In this document: one piece after another, positions 24,206 through 36,600 of the stretch
How the letters are laid out: each line of letters opens with the position of its first letter
Numbering within the stretch: position 1 is the first letter of the stretch
Assembly: GCA_026874595.1 (NCBI GenBank)
Contig: CM049312.1
Location: 55,493,429 to 55,557,428 of the forward strand
Reading direction: 5' to 3'
Length of the DNA: 64,000 bases
From: Sipunculus nudus
Taxonomy: Eukaryota > Annelida > Sipuncula > Golfingiida > Sipunculidae
Notes under the pieces: generated by a model
The model's database searches: none
What the model saw: the letters and a program-made list of their open reading frames with translations, nothing else
What the model was told of the DNA's origin: nothing
Translations under genes and position numbers: made by a program

Positions 24206-25417
24206 CAGTTCATTGTAAAATGGATGATCCATAATATACACTATTATCATATGGATCATCTATTTAGTATTGGGCAGGAAACAAAAGAATATGGCAAAAT
24301 TTCCCAGTGGATCATCTGAAACATTTTGTATAAAGTGGACAATGACACATTAATGCCAGTACTATAAAACAAAAATTCATTTGATACACATATTAATATA
24401 TGACTTATAAAAAATAACCTACCATGGGAACTTAAAGACAGAAGTTAATGAAGTCAAAAATGACTGTAATCATCATATCTATCATAGTTAAGTAGCAAGT
24501 ATCAACACATCTATTGAAATCAAGCATTATCTGACAGCTCTGTTCCAGCAAATAGTCATTAACATGTTAATAAATCAGGATCTAAGCAACAATATATGAA
24601 CAAACTTTAGTGGATTTCCTAACCAATAATTCATACTAAATTAGGAAAATACATATCTCAGAAATGTTTTTTTTTTAACAAAATATGTTAACACATAATT
24701 GCTTGTTTTTATTTTTTTTTTGGTCTGTTTTTGGTTTACCAAGTTTTGGTAGATATAATGAGAACAGGTTAATTCTTCCAGACCACATTTTACTACTGAA
24801 TTAATTATAAAAGAATAACAACTATTTCTATTATGATCAAACACAAATAAACTGCTGCACATTTGTCTTTTAATATTCAAACAACATCTTTCAATAAGGT
24901 TTGTCCAAAATAAAAATTCATGAAAGATCTAGACTTATCAAGACACTGAATATTTTATTATATTGTAATTATGATCATATAGTATTGTTCATTTAAATAT
25001 ATTTGACAGGTCCACCTGTTTTTAATTCTTGATATTATATATTTTGTTTACAAGTAAAAAATATAGGGCAAGATAAATATTTGTAACATTCCTGACAGGA
25101 TATATAACTCTGACCTATAGAAAGCAATTAAAAATTAAATTGTTTCCTTTAATTACCATTGATTTTTCAATTATGATTAAAGTTAAATAGTATTCATTAA
25201 TCAAACCTTAACCTACTGCATTTTTATGAGACAATATTTATTTTTATTATGGACATACCTATGTATAGTCATACTCATATACACTTTGCATTTGTATGAA
25301 TACAATCATACAATTTCATTAACTGCTATTAATTTTTTTCAGTTTTTCTTTTGTTCATTCATAATTAAACAATGATCAATTCAAAATTACCTAATAATAT
25401 ATATATAACTTACTATA
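24206..25417. other. GIT intron 1, AT-rich spacer
   Basis: Very AT-rich, no gene recognised. Confidence 0.5.
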
Positions 25418-25594
25418 CAGTAGAATCTCCCAATTACAGACACTGACTGGACAGGACATTTTGCCCACAATAGAGAGGTGTCCTTAGTAGGGCGGTTATA
25501 GATTTTGGGACCTACTTTCAAGAGACTGCCCATGTACGGCCATAAATAGGAGGTGCCCTTAGTACAGAGGTGTCCATAAGGGCAGGTTCCACTG
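25418..25594. mobile_element. 177-bp MITE, CAGTAGAATCTC ends, TA target site
   Basis: Left CAGTAGAATCTCCC, right GGCAGGTTCCACTG (inverted CAGTGGAACCTGCC), flanked by TA on both sides. Size, ends and TA duplication fit a Tc1/mariner-type MITE. Non-coding. Confidence 0.8.
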
Positions 25595-28500
25595 TAGTTA
25601 CTTTATAGAGGGAGAGAGAGAGAAATAATTTATTTGACATAAAAGTAATGTATCCATAAACATATATTCAACATTATATAGATATATTTTTACTTGAACT
25701 TGGCATGTCATTAAACGTGAACCAAGTTACCACAGTAGGAGCACTCAAAAGGCACAACATTTCTGACCAAACTCACATAAAAAATAATCCTAAGGAGACT
25801 GAAACAATGGTAATTTTCACAGCAGGCAGTTTTAAAAATAAAGCTTTATTCCAGTCGACTTGCTGTTATTCAGACAAATTTCTTTCTGTCAAAAAACAGC
25901 TCCAGTCTTTAAAGTAAAACAGTATTACTTTTCCACATGGGTTCATATTACACAGCTAAGCAGAACACAATATGGCCTTTATTAATGAAACACAAAAACT
26001 GATGATTCTGTTTTTATTCCAAGTACTTAAGGATCCTTTAAACCGAGTCTCATCCCTAAATAAAACCTCTTTCAAGTGCTGTGTTTATTAAATATGCTAC
26101 GTTCATTAAACAAGCTCCCCGATTGTTTCCACCGCTCCATCGCATCCCCTCATCTTGGTACATTCCTCCCGTGTAATTACAGCACTCTGTGTGCTTATAT
26201 AATCGCACAGTTTCAGGCACTTTTTCGACAAGCCTTGCCTGGTAGATCCAAATTAAATCCAGCCGGTATCCCCTTCATGCCCCTCATCCAATTACAGGAA
26301 CCAATAAGATTCAACCTGCCTCATTCCCTCCGAACCTCTCTCAAGCTCCTCATAAATAAACGTAAAATTGCATGTTTATGATTATAGTGATTACATAATG
26401 GCACCAGCCTCTCAAAGTGATTGTGCATGCTTACAATAACAATGATTACTTCACTACACCAGCCTCCAAAAATATTTTAAAACAAGTTGATGTCTACAAA
26501 GATTATGTCTACCACCTTTCATTATCCTGAAATATTTGAACTCCAAAATTTTTTAACAAATTAACCATCATCTTTCCTCTGCAGCTAAAACTGGAACTGC
26601 AAATTTAATTTATTTCTCCAAATCCATTTTAAATTTACACTCCAATATGTCTATCTTCGGGCTGTCCAGGATTGTGAATAGTTCATGCAAAGAAGGTACC
26701 ATAACAACAGTAAAACAAGGATCCTTGAAGTTAACACAATATGGCACCAGTATTAAGCCTGCCACCCTTAGGTGCTTTTACTATGAAATGCTGCGATGTA
26801 CCTGAAATCACAAGAGATCTGGGACCAGTTACTGATTTTTATTTTATAGGAATCATTTAAGGCATGAGTTCTGTGACCCAACTTGTGACTGATATACACA
26901 AAGTTTCAGGGATATCACTTGAGTAAAATCAACAATTGTCAGACTTGGCCCTGAATCTCCCAGTACACATGTTTCAAGCTAATTCCACCAAGGACTGAAC
27001 AGCAATTTTTGGAGATTATCTATACTGTAACTGGTGGTGGCATTTAATCACTGTCACACAACTCCTTCCGTGGCCACAACTTAGAAATCCCTTTCTCAGG
27101 AAGTGAAATGTTGGGAAGTGTGTCCTAAGATGGTCATTTTTCATATTTTCACATGAATCCTGAGGAATTTGTCATTATTTTGTAAACTTCATGAATGGTC
27201 TGATGCAGTTTCATCATTCAGAAAATCATAATAAGCTATTTATCTAGTGGGTGAATTCAGCCCATGGAAAACCCATCCAGGATGAAGCCAGCAAAAAATT
27301 ACTAGTGGTGAAAAATTGCATATGTTGACTGAAGTGATGGGGTCAGTGACACCTTGTGACAGACACTGTTCAGATGCTAGAGCCATAAAAATTATAAAAT
27401 ACATAGTCAAATAAAAGTCCTTAAGCTTGTCACTTCCTGAAGTGTTGTAATATTTCATTCTGTATCACCTGTGTCCTTACTGTTCTGTCACTGTAGCAGA
27501 AATTTTTATCAGTTAACATTAATGGCTCAATGCTGGATGGGTGCCCTTTTAGGGAAACAATACACTTGTTCAATACATCAGCCATACGGTTAGATATCAG
27601 TATTAGATATATATACAAGTTTTATGGGGGGAAAGAACAAAACAGCAAGCGGAATTATCCAAATAACCTGTGTAAAATGTATTTATTAAAAAGTATATTG
27701 AAAGAAAGTTTTAAGGTTTTGCAATGCTGAATCTAAAGTTGTATTTTATTGTGAAAAATTCTGATGCATGTTCAACTGTGGTATGCACATTAACCACTAA
27801 ATACCAACAAGTACCATGGTTTGACAGAATCTAAAGAAGAACAGTGTCTTTTCTAATTTAAAACCATTTTTTTTCAAATTAATTTAAATATGAAACCAGA
27901 TGAACCAGATGCCAAATGAAAATTAAACCTGCTTATCTTCAATAACTTGACTTGAGGTTCCCATTTATTTAGGCCTAACTTAACACCACTACAAAGACTG
28001 TCACCCAACTGACAAGATACCATACCAAAGAAACTGTGGGATATTTCATTTTTTATAATCTAACCTTAGTCCTTAAGCTGCAAAAAGCACACTCGGTTCT
28101 TCCGTTTAAATTGGCATCCTTGCTTCCATCAGCAGTGAATTAAGAGATCTAACTAGATTTAGCGGCACTGCAACCCAGGTGGGGACATCAGATTTTCATG
28201 GCCTATCAATATAATAAGAAATTTTCAACACACTATTGATTATTATGTAACAAAGGTAAGAAAAACGTGAGATTTGATTATGGGAGACTGATGTTGCATT
28301 CCCAGGACAGGCGCAGTTCTCTCAAATGAACCCTCCACATAGGAAGTCATCAGGGCTCCATATCCCTGAGTGTTGAGTTGGTTTTTTACTTCCACTCTTA
28401 TTAATCAATCAGTCTTGGTGATAAATGAGCTTACTGGAGCAGTGCTGGATGGTAGCTGGACCAGCACCTGCCAGCATGCACTGTTATCATTCCACTGTGG

Positions 28501-30329
28501 AGTCTGTAAACAGCCCCTATCTGCAGATGCTCCCGACTGATGATAGCAGAATAAATATACATGCCTGTCCCTCAAGCATAATAACATGTATCTAAAAATA
28601 CCACAAGACTGAAACTCTGTATATCCTGACACTCTGAGAGATATTAAACTCCATAAAACAAAGCTCTACCATTTTCAACTAAATATATAACAATTTTCTT
28701 TTCAATCAAAGTTTTATTTAAAATGGAAACCACTTTAGTAACAACTTGGGATAATTCTTGTGCCTAAAAATGTATGGACCTAAATCTGCTAAATTAATAG
28801 TGGTTATTAAATAAATGGTTATTAAATAAATGTTGAATTTATATAAATATAAGTGATTATTTATACTGATGCTGTGGTATTATTTAATTTCTTTCAATGC
28901 CAATTTTCATTTGGATATCAGCAGTTAAAATTGTAAAAACTTATTTTGAGGTCATCTGAAATTATTGATGCTTAATAAATGACATAAAAAATAGATAACA
29001 GCTTTGTAAAGAACATTTAGTCTGAAGATACTTCGGACTTTGAAGTCAGAACTTTTCAGATATTTCAACCCAAATAAAACAATATCAATAATTATGTTTA
29101 AAATTTGGAATAGTGGTATTTCCTGGTGACTAAATTGCTTGTCAATTTGATGAAACATGATAATACAGACAATTAAATGCAATTTTTCGCCAACAAAAGT
29201 GAATTCACCAATATTTTACACCTGAATAAATATCTATAATTGTAGTACATACTGTAAATAATCATTTAGCTAATGGATCCAATTCATCAATTAGCAAAGA
29301 AATGAGTGACATGAACACAACCATTGTAGCATGTTAGCAGTTCTGTCTCTTTCAAACATGCAAACAGTGAACCAAATGACAGTTCATACACTGCTTCATG
29401 ATGATGAATACGGAAGATTGACAGGCCTATAAACCTTGTCACGTAGCTGATGTTTCCATTTGTATTAGAGGCCCCTCAATTCCATTTCCTATGAAACACT
29501 GGGTTGGTAATAGCAGAGGCAGAAAAGAGATTGTGTCAATTTTAAAGCACCCTGCAATATAAGTAGTTAGGTTTAAGCGGTTGTCTTTGAAAACTACTAG
29601 TTATGAGTGCTCTGTAGAATCTGCCAGCGATAACAAACAGCTAAGTTAATTTCCAAAAGATGTAGTACATAGCAATTATCATTCCTCATTGAATTATGTG
29701 TTAATTTTATTACCGAGTCAAAATCCAGTTTACAGTCTCTATGCAATCTGACTGTACCAAGAGGGTATGTAATGTACAGCTGGGCAGACCAAATGAGATA
29801 AGGATACTCACTGATTATAACACTAACCAAACAATTAAGATGATATGTATAATGTAAAATATATGTATCATAAAATAAAAGACAGATATATATAATATTA
29901 AGATGTTCATAAATTTCCTGAAATAAACTAGACTTTGACCTATGCAACCTTACAACTAAAAAAGGGTACTTTATGGGGATGCAAACCCTGTTGCTAAAAT
30001 AGTATTCAAAGTTTTTGACTACATAACGAACAACAACCATGCCTTGATGCACTTTGGTTAATTACTGACACCTTTCAGGGAAACGGCAGGTGGAGTGACG
30101 TCATAGTTCTCTGTGACATCATGACTCGCACGCCAAAGACGGCCATATCATCACATGCTAAGTCCTAGTGTAACAAATGTGCTATAAAACCCTATAAAAC
30201 ACTCATTCCAGGATTATTTACACTTGGATTAACACCAAAATTAACACCGAACTTCATTGACACTTTTGCAATACCAGCCTATATGATAAATTTCAATAAC
30301 ATCTGTTATACCATCTCCAGATATCATCT

Positions 30330-30331
<2 letters not shown>

Positions 30332-30364
<33 letters not shown>
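30332..30364. repeat. (CA)n microsatellite
   Basis: About 16 uninterrupted CA units. Confidence 0.95.
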
Positions 30365-30367
<3 letters not shown>

Positions 30368-30467
30368 TCAAGTGAAAACAACAACCCTCGCCTCACGCAG
30401 AGTTAATAGGACATCCTTGAGAACAGTAAGACAAAAGTTGACACTGACAAAGAACTTCATCACCTGC

Positions 30468-30494
30468 AGCTGAGCAGACTAAGTCTGCTTAGCT
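30468..30494. other. 27-base hairpin AGCTGAGCAGACT/AGTCTGCTTAGCT
   Basis: Thirteen-base arms around a single A with one mismatch. It ends ..AGCTAATAA like the family A hairpins, so it may be the end of a related element preceded by the (CA)n tract. The rest of such an element was not delimited. Confidence 0.5.
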
Positions 30495-31362
30495 AATAAA
30501 TAAGTTATGCAAGCAGTTAATTACGACTACACCTCTGTGGTCTCTTTAAACCTAAAGCTCTATATATATTATCTTGATCAGATCAGGTCAGAATAATGTG
30601 CTTTTTGCGATTCCCCAGGCCAGTAAGTTACCAATTAACTCTAACTCTGCCTAACCAAATACCCCCATGTGACACACTGTAAACAGAATAACAACACACA
30701 TATGCCACCCAGGGGCTGACTAAACCCTAAGCTGAGAACATTACTTGTTAGTTACTGTTCTAGGACTAGATGGTCTGTTACAGTGCAGGTACTGCTTGTT
30801 ACAGTGCAGCGAGGTAAAAGGTATCATCCAATAAGGACTATAAAGATGACAGAATAAGTGGAATCACCTGACCTGTTGCATTACTTCGTTATTACTATAA
30901 ACTGAAGTTCTATGAAGATGAACGAACCAGGAAAGTGCACTAAGTGCAAACCTGTACCAGCTGCATCAATGGTTTGTTTAACCCGTGGTATATACCTGTA
31001 ATTCTGACATGCGACCTGTGACATCCAGATTTTAGTGTGCGCACAAAATGGCAGCTCACATGAGCAGTTTAGAGAAAGTGGGAGAAATAAACCTGTCAAG
31101 GTTTGATAAGGATGTGGGATGCTACACCAAAGTACTCCAAAGACAGCATTCAGGCCAGAATTTATCAGCAGAGAGTTTGGTGGAAAGAACACATTTATAT
31201 CAAGTCTTTGTAATATTAGCACCATTCTGGCCCTCTGAGTATATGACCAGCTTACTGGCTGTCAGAGTGCCTTACATCCTTCAGCGAGGAATGCACTATA
31301 AGGCTCTATGACGATAAAAATATTTTTGTCATTTCTGAAAATGCCTCATGGCAACTCACATA

Positions 31363-33615
31363 CCGTAAATCCTGTTTTTATCGCCGCGGCCTTTAAAACA
31401 AACTCAAAATCGAAAATCTCGACTTTTTTTCTGAACTCGGTATGCGGCCATAAATAGATGGTTAATCAGAAATGAACTGTGAGAAGAACTCTCTCCCGGA
31501 CATGGCGCTCCTTTGGGCGATAATAGGAGATCAAGCACACCACAGAGGAAATACTCTTTGTAGTCACAGATTTATTGTATAAAATTGTATAGTCTAAATG
31601 TTCATATAAAATATAATAATTATATGCAATCAATTGAACAATAACAATAAACATTGACCAATAACAACACTTATTACGAGATTAAAATGAATGAGATTAT
31701 TCATGGTGAGGACTAGTGGTGACGTCTGTTAGAAAAAATCAATATTACCGGTCATACCTTTGACGGAGCCGGATTGCCTTGGAATTTATGTTGTTTATAA
31801 AAAGAATTAAGTAAATCAAAATATGTAATTTAGAACACTATAAAACCTCTATAAAAATTCAAATTTAGCAGGTTACTTACTGACATTTTTTTATAATGTC
31901 TGATACATGTACCTCAATATTGAATGGCCCATCTTCTCGCCCCATGTCATGTTTCTGGAAAACCTTCATCCTTGAATGCGTATAGCCCGGTCATTTACTT
32001 CTGTTTAATCTTTGTTTTTTTATACAATCACGAATATATTTTATGAATGGAAATAGTGTTAGAGGGGAAACCGGCTTGTAGATATAAATGGTAGAACATG
32101 TCACTACAGCCGATGGAATTTGGTGAATATACAGATTTTACATGCCGTGCCGTATTCTTGTTTGCTACTGATTTTCCAATATATTTTGGATAGAAATATT
32201 CTGATGATCCATTTAAAGTCACTGTATATTTAAATTCTAAAAGTAATATTTTGAAATCTTAATCTATGATGAAAATTCCATTTCTTGAATTACTAAGAAG
32301 ATTCGAATCATTTTCATACCGGTAACTTCGGTATTATCATCGTCACATCGTTCGTTGACATCGCTCCATGTCACAATTTGCCGATGCGTTTGAAAACATC
32401 GCTGGCCAACTTAACTAAATATCAAAATAACTGAAGTTACCTTGTCGAGATACGCATGTATAGCAAACATGACGCGTGAAAACGAGTGATTTTAAAGTGA
32501 AATTAAAATGGCCGGTCGAGGTAAGCAAGTTTTTTCCTCAAGAAAATTTCCGTGTGGGGAGCCGTCTGTCAAGGTAGCGTTTGCGCAAGGCACACTGGGA
32601 CGGAATAGGTGGCTGTTCTGTTTGCTACCCATACCCACCGCGTACAGCCGTTCAAAATATTCTTAGCAGAACACCAGGGAGTTTCAGCACATGGCGGCAC
32701 TCAAACTTGATTTTAAAACGATCATCAGCCATTGTGCGACTCTTTACGATGTCAGCTTTTTATTCATTATACTTTTTAAACAAATAATCGTTGCTAAATA
32801 ATGCTGCAAATGAGTTTAAAGTAGGCATTTATTTCAATGTTGCTTGACCATGCCCAACGAAGTGGGCCGCTGTGTTACAGCAGGGGTGTTTCAAACGTAT
32901 TATATGGTGACAATTACCAAGATTTTTTATAACAAGTTATATATCGCACAAAAGATATACATGTCAAGGTTCTACATAAAAATTTTTATATGTATACCAT
33001 GAGCCGTGATTAAGTTCCTGCAGGTTGAAAATCTGACAGTTTCAGAAGTCTTAGCCATCATGTCGCCCCCTGAACGCTACTGCGTGATGGTACATAATAT
33101 CGGATAGTATCAGGCTTTTTGCTTCAATAAATGTACATATAAACTTCAATTCAGTGTTCATACTATGGTCTTTGACAATCGACCTACATGCAAAGAAGCG
33201 TTTTGATGCATACAAGAATCGTTTTGCGTAACCACCATTCAAACGAAACGATGGTTCGGGGAATCTTTCTTTTTCTGATAAATGCCTGCCAATCCATGTG
33301 CAAAAGTCGTGAGTAACATACAGATATTTTGTCCCCATCTCGAGCGTTAAATATATTTAATATACGTAATCTGGCAACATATTTAACCTCTGTAATTAAT
33401 ACTTTTTATTCTAGTCTTCATTAAAGCAGCTTTGTCGTGATTTATTTTGCTACGTGCAGCTGATAATCTTACCCTCAGGCCAGAGACGGAGTCTAGGTGC
33501 GGCCTTTAAGGAGGGTTTTGGGTATTTGGCCCTCCGTGGGAGCTCCTTTAAGAGACCTTGCAAACTCAGGGTGCGGCTATAAATACACGTGCGGCCATAA
33601 AAACAAGATTTACGG
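31363..33615. mobile_element. 2,253-bp TIR-bounded segment, CCGTAAATC ends, TA target site
   Basis: Left end CCGTAAATCCTGTTTTTAT then CGCCGC. Right end, inverted, CCGTAAATCTTGTTTTTAT then GGCCGC (about 23 of 25 identical). Both ends are flanked by TA. The interior has no recognisable transposase, is richer in CpG between about 32320 and 33340, and contains an exon-like ATGGCCGGTCGAG|GTAAGC. It may be one DNA transposon with foreign cargo, or two separate short elements in opposite orientation. Confidence 0.6.
32508..32520 (+). other. Possible micro first exon ATGGCCGGTCGAG|GTAAGC
   Basis: AAAATGGCCGGTCGAG is followed at once by a consensus donor GTAAGC, encoding MAGRG in phase 1. It sits in a locally CpG-rich stretch (about 32320-33340) on the strand opposite to GIT, within GIT intron 1 and inside the TIR-bounded segment 31363-33615. 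If not spliced, the frame continues for 52 codons to TAG at 32664-32666 without a recognised family. It may be the 5' end of a nested gene or of a gene captured in a transposon, or chance. No partner exon could be assigned. Confidence 0.2.
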
Positions 33616-36600
33616 TAATCAGACTAATAGTTAGCTTTTTTAGTATAATACTCTCTAGCAACACCAAACTTGAGCGAGAAATGTTCCAATTTAACTCAGC
33701 ATGTTGGTAAACCCTTCTGTATGTTTGTTGAATTTCTGACCACATAAATACAAGCATGGCTTGCACGGGTTACCTGACGAAGTCATCTTGCAATGATACA
33801 GGAAACTGACTCTGTACCATAGAGACAGAGTTTCAGTTTGGGTTGGGAGTTCACATTCACAGCCTAATGGTAAGATTATGGGCTGTTTACCAAATATGAA
33901 TGCAACATAATGGTAGACCACTGTGATGCATTCCTCGATACTGCTTGTATCACAACTCAAATAGGCTTACCAGCCCAAGTATCATTGCCTACTGAGTTGG
34001 GCTGTCATGGCTATTGTAATATGTGACAGAGTTTTTTTTCTGCTGGACTTTAGATGGAATCGGTCTGAATCCTCAAGTTCTTACTTCTGAGCCTGAGTAT
34101 CAGTCTGATTCGCGGAACTGGGTACCTAGGAAATTTGACTTGAGTCATACATCACTGCTCTATTCTACTAAATATTTCCCATTTGTACCAGCAACTATAA
34201 TATGTCAAGCCCCATGTGTGTGTGTGTATGTGTATGTTTGCAGTCAATGATGAATCAAGTATCCAGAAGAAGTGTCTCAAATTAAATGTTTCTTAATCAT
34301 GGAATATTCTCAAAATGTCAAGAGTGATCTGGCTTCTGATCACAACACATTTGGCAAATTAAGAACCAAAAGCAATACTTCAGCAAACCATAACCTTACA
34401 ACAATAACTAAGCATGCAAAAAGTGACCTCTGCCAACAGACAGATGTACTTTTAGTCATTATGCATGATAGACGATGCAATTACAAGGGCTCAAATTGTG
34501 CACATCTTCTGACAATATAATTATTCTGTCAACCGAGCACTGAAAAAGCACTTGATGGTGAACTTGCATCAATAAAACATAATTTCTCTCTAAACTAATA
34601 TGCTCTATGTCAAGCTGCCATGAAAACATTTTTGATATCACTACAGAGCAAATATCATGTAAACAGATCTCTCTGATTATATGTACTAGCACTATACCCA
34701 TAATTTCAAAATGCAATCTGTAACACCCTGGTTTTAGTGTGTACTAGAAATATACTCCAATGATGTCATGGCAAGAATCTTTTTCCAAAGAGAGTCTGGT
34801 GTAAAGGGGCCATGTATTGGTGAATAAGTGAATAACACTTTTTTTGGACCAGACCCAAATCCTCATATTATAGGATTAACCTGAGCTCAATCATTCTTGT
34901 ATGTAACAGAAAATTTAACTAGTGGAATAAGGTTTGATGTCAATGAAACTGAAGGTAAATGAAAAGCAGCAATTTATAAAAATTTTAAGTATAAATTTAT
35001 AAATATAAGTTTCATAACAAATGGTAATAATAGAAAAAAACATTAATTATTTACAGTACAATGATAAATGAAAAATATTATATAAACATGTATATATAAC
35101 AAATGTGACCCATTCAGTTAAGTATTTAATGCTTCAATTTTAAATGCTTTGCACTGATTGATAATATAACTGGCATTAACTGCAAATGTACTTTTCATAT
35201 ACCAAGATCTGGCTTAATAAACAAGAGCACCCTAACGTGCATAATATCCCCATCTTGTATCTGGTGACCTCTGACCTCATTACATTTGCGAGAATTTTTA
35301 TGAGAAGGTAATTCAAGTGAGAAACTCTATTGGTAAATATGTATAGTGAGTTTCATGAAAATCCATACGATTTTTGGTAAGTCACCAAGGGGCCTCCAAA
35401 GTGCCTTGACCTCTGACTTCATTAAATATGCATGGATTTTGCTGGATATTTAACTTAAGCAGGATATTTTATTGATTAACATTTCTGATGAGATTTATTA
35501 AAATCCTTCATATACTTTCATCAGTTATTGCTGTGACACCACAAAGTAGCCTAGTGACCCAAAAAGAAAGATATAGTACTGGCACACTAAAATAAAAATA
35601 AACAAACAATTTTGATATTTAAAGTTTAAATACAGTTACAACTAACATTTAAGAGATCTACCAAGGTATTTTTTTTAACTAAGCCTATCTTATATGATGA
35701 TATGGATCTCTATACAACACTGTATGTGGGTGTATGATGCCTTATCTTTTATCTGTGGCTTTATCACAGACGGTGGTTTACCAGATATGATAAGCATTCA
35801 TTACAAGGAAACAGATTAGAACCTCTGCTGGTCTGTATCGATTTTACAAGACTCCAAGCATGATGATATTATATTAAGTATGTAACTTTACTATATAAAA
35901 ACTAATGGTATATAATAAAATATGAAAAATGAATATAGAGAACATCTGGTAATCAGTAACTACAAAATATACAAAGGAACTGTTTCTGTAATCTACTTCT
36001 GATAACAATTCTTTTAATACAGACTTCTATATCCGCATTTTCAAATTTCAGTTATATTATTGCTAACATCATTAATCTCCCTATTCAGGATAATTGCTCA
36101 TTTTTTATTCCTCACCTTTCCACCATTATTTACTCCTGGTATTAATTTGGCAACCAATTACTCTGATAAAAATCAGGCAAAGTAATATTACTTAAGTCAA
36201 TTATAATTCTGACAATACACTGACTAATGATATCATGAGAAATGTTGTTTTTTGCTTGACGGTTCCCTGGTTGAAGATATTCTAAACAGTCATGTAATCT
36301 ATCTGTAAAGCCTGTGCCAAATTCATTGATTCTTTATCCTCTATAATGCTAAAGGGATCAGTTCTGTAATCATATGCAAGTGACATTATAAAACAAGGCT
36401 AGAAATAAATTTTAAGTTCTTAGCTATCTCACAGGTAACCCAATTAGATCAACAGCATTCTCAAGGCAAATTTTTACTTTTTTAAAATACAAGGACATTC
36501 TTGAACAAAGAATATTTTTATTACTGACTTACACTCTCAAACACTATATTTTATACCTAAATGTGCTAACCCTAAAAATTTTATGAAAACTCTGGAAGAT

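Larger units (their letters stand above)
25595..31362. other. GIT intron 1, mostly unique with complex islands
   Basis: Islands of higher complexity at about 26040-26400 and 28260-28600 stand out from AT-rich surroundings and could be regulatory. A frame of 87 codons at 31048-31311 has no recognised family. A CRE-like TGACGTCA lies at 30096-30103. Confidence 0.45.

Noticed and set aside
26076-26381. 101-codon plus-strand frame in a complex island
   Set aside because: No recognised family and no canonical splice pair; more likely non-coding regulatory sequence.
29597-30052. 151-codon minus-strand frame, the second longest here that is not repeat-derived
   Set aside because: Rich in Tyr, Ile and Cys from AT-rich DNA, no motif order of any family I recognise, no upstream promoter-like sequence.
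31048-31311. 87-codon frame beginning MAAHMSSLEKVGEINLSRF on the plus strand
   Set aside because: Reasonable start context but no recognisable family, no clear splice donor and no neighbour supporting it. Could be a real small or partial gene; evidence too thin to call.
33051-33338. 95-codon minus-strand frame
   Set aside because: No family motifs; lies inside the TIR-bounded segment; composition like surrounding DNA.
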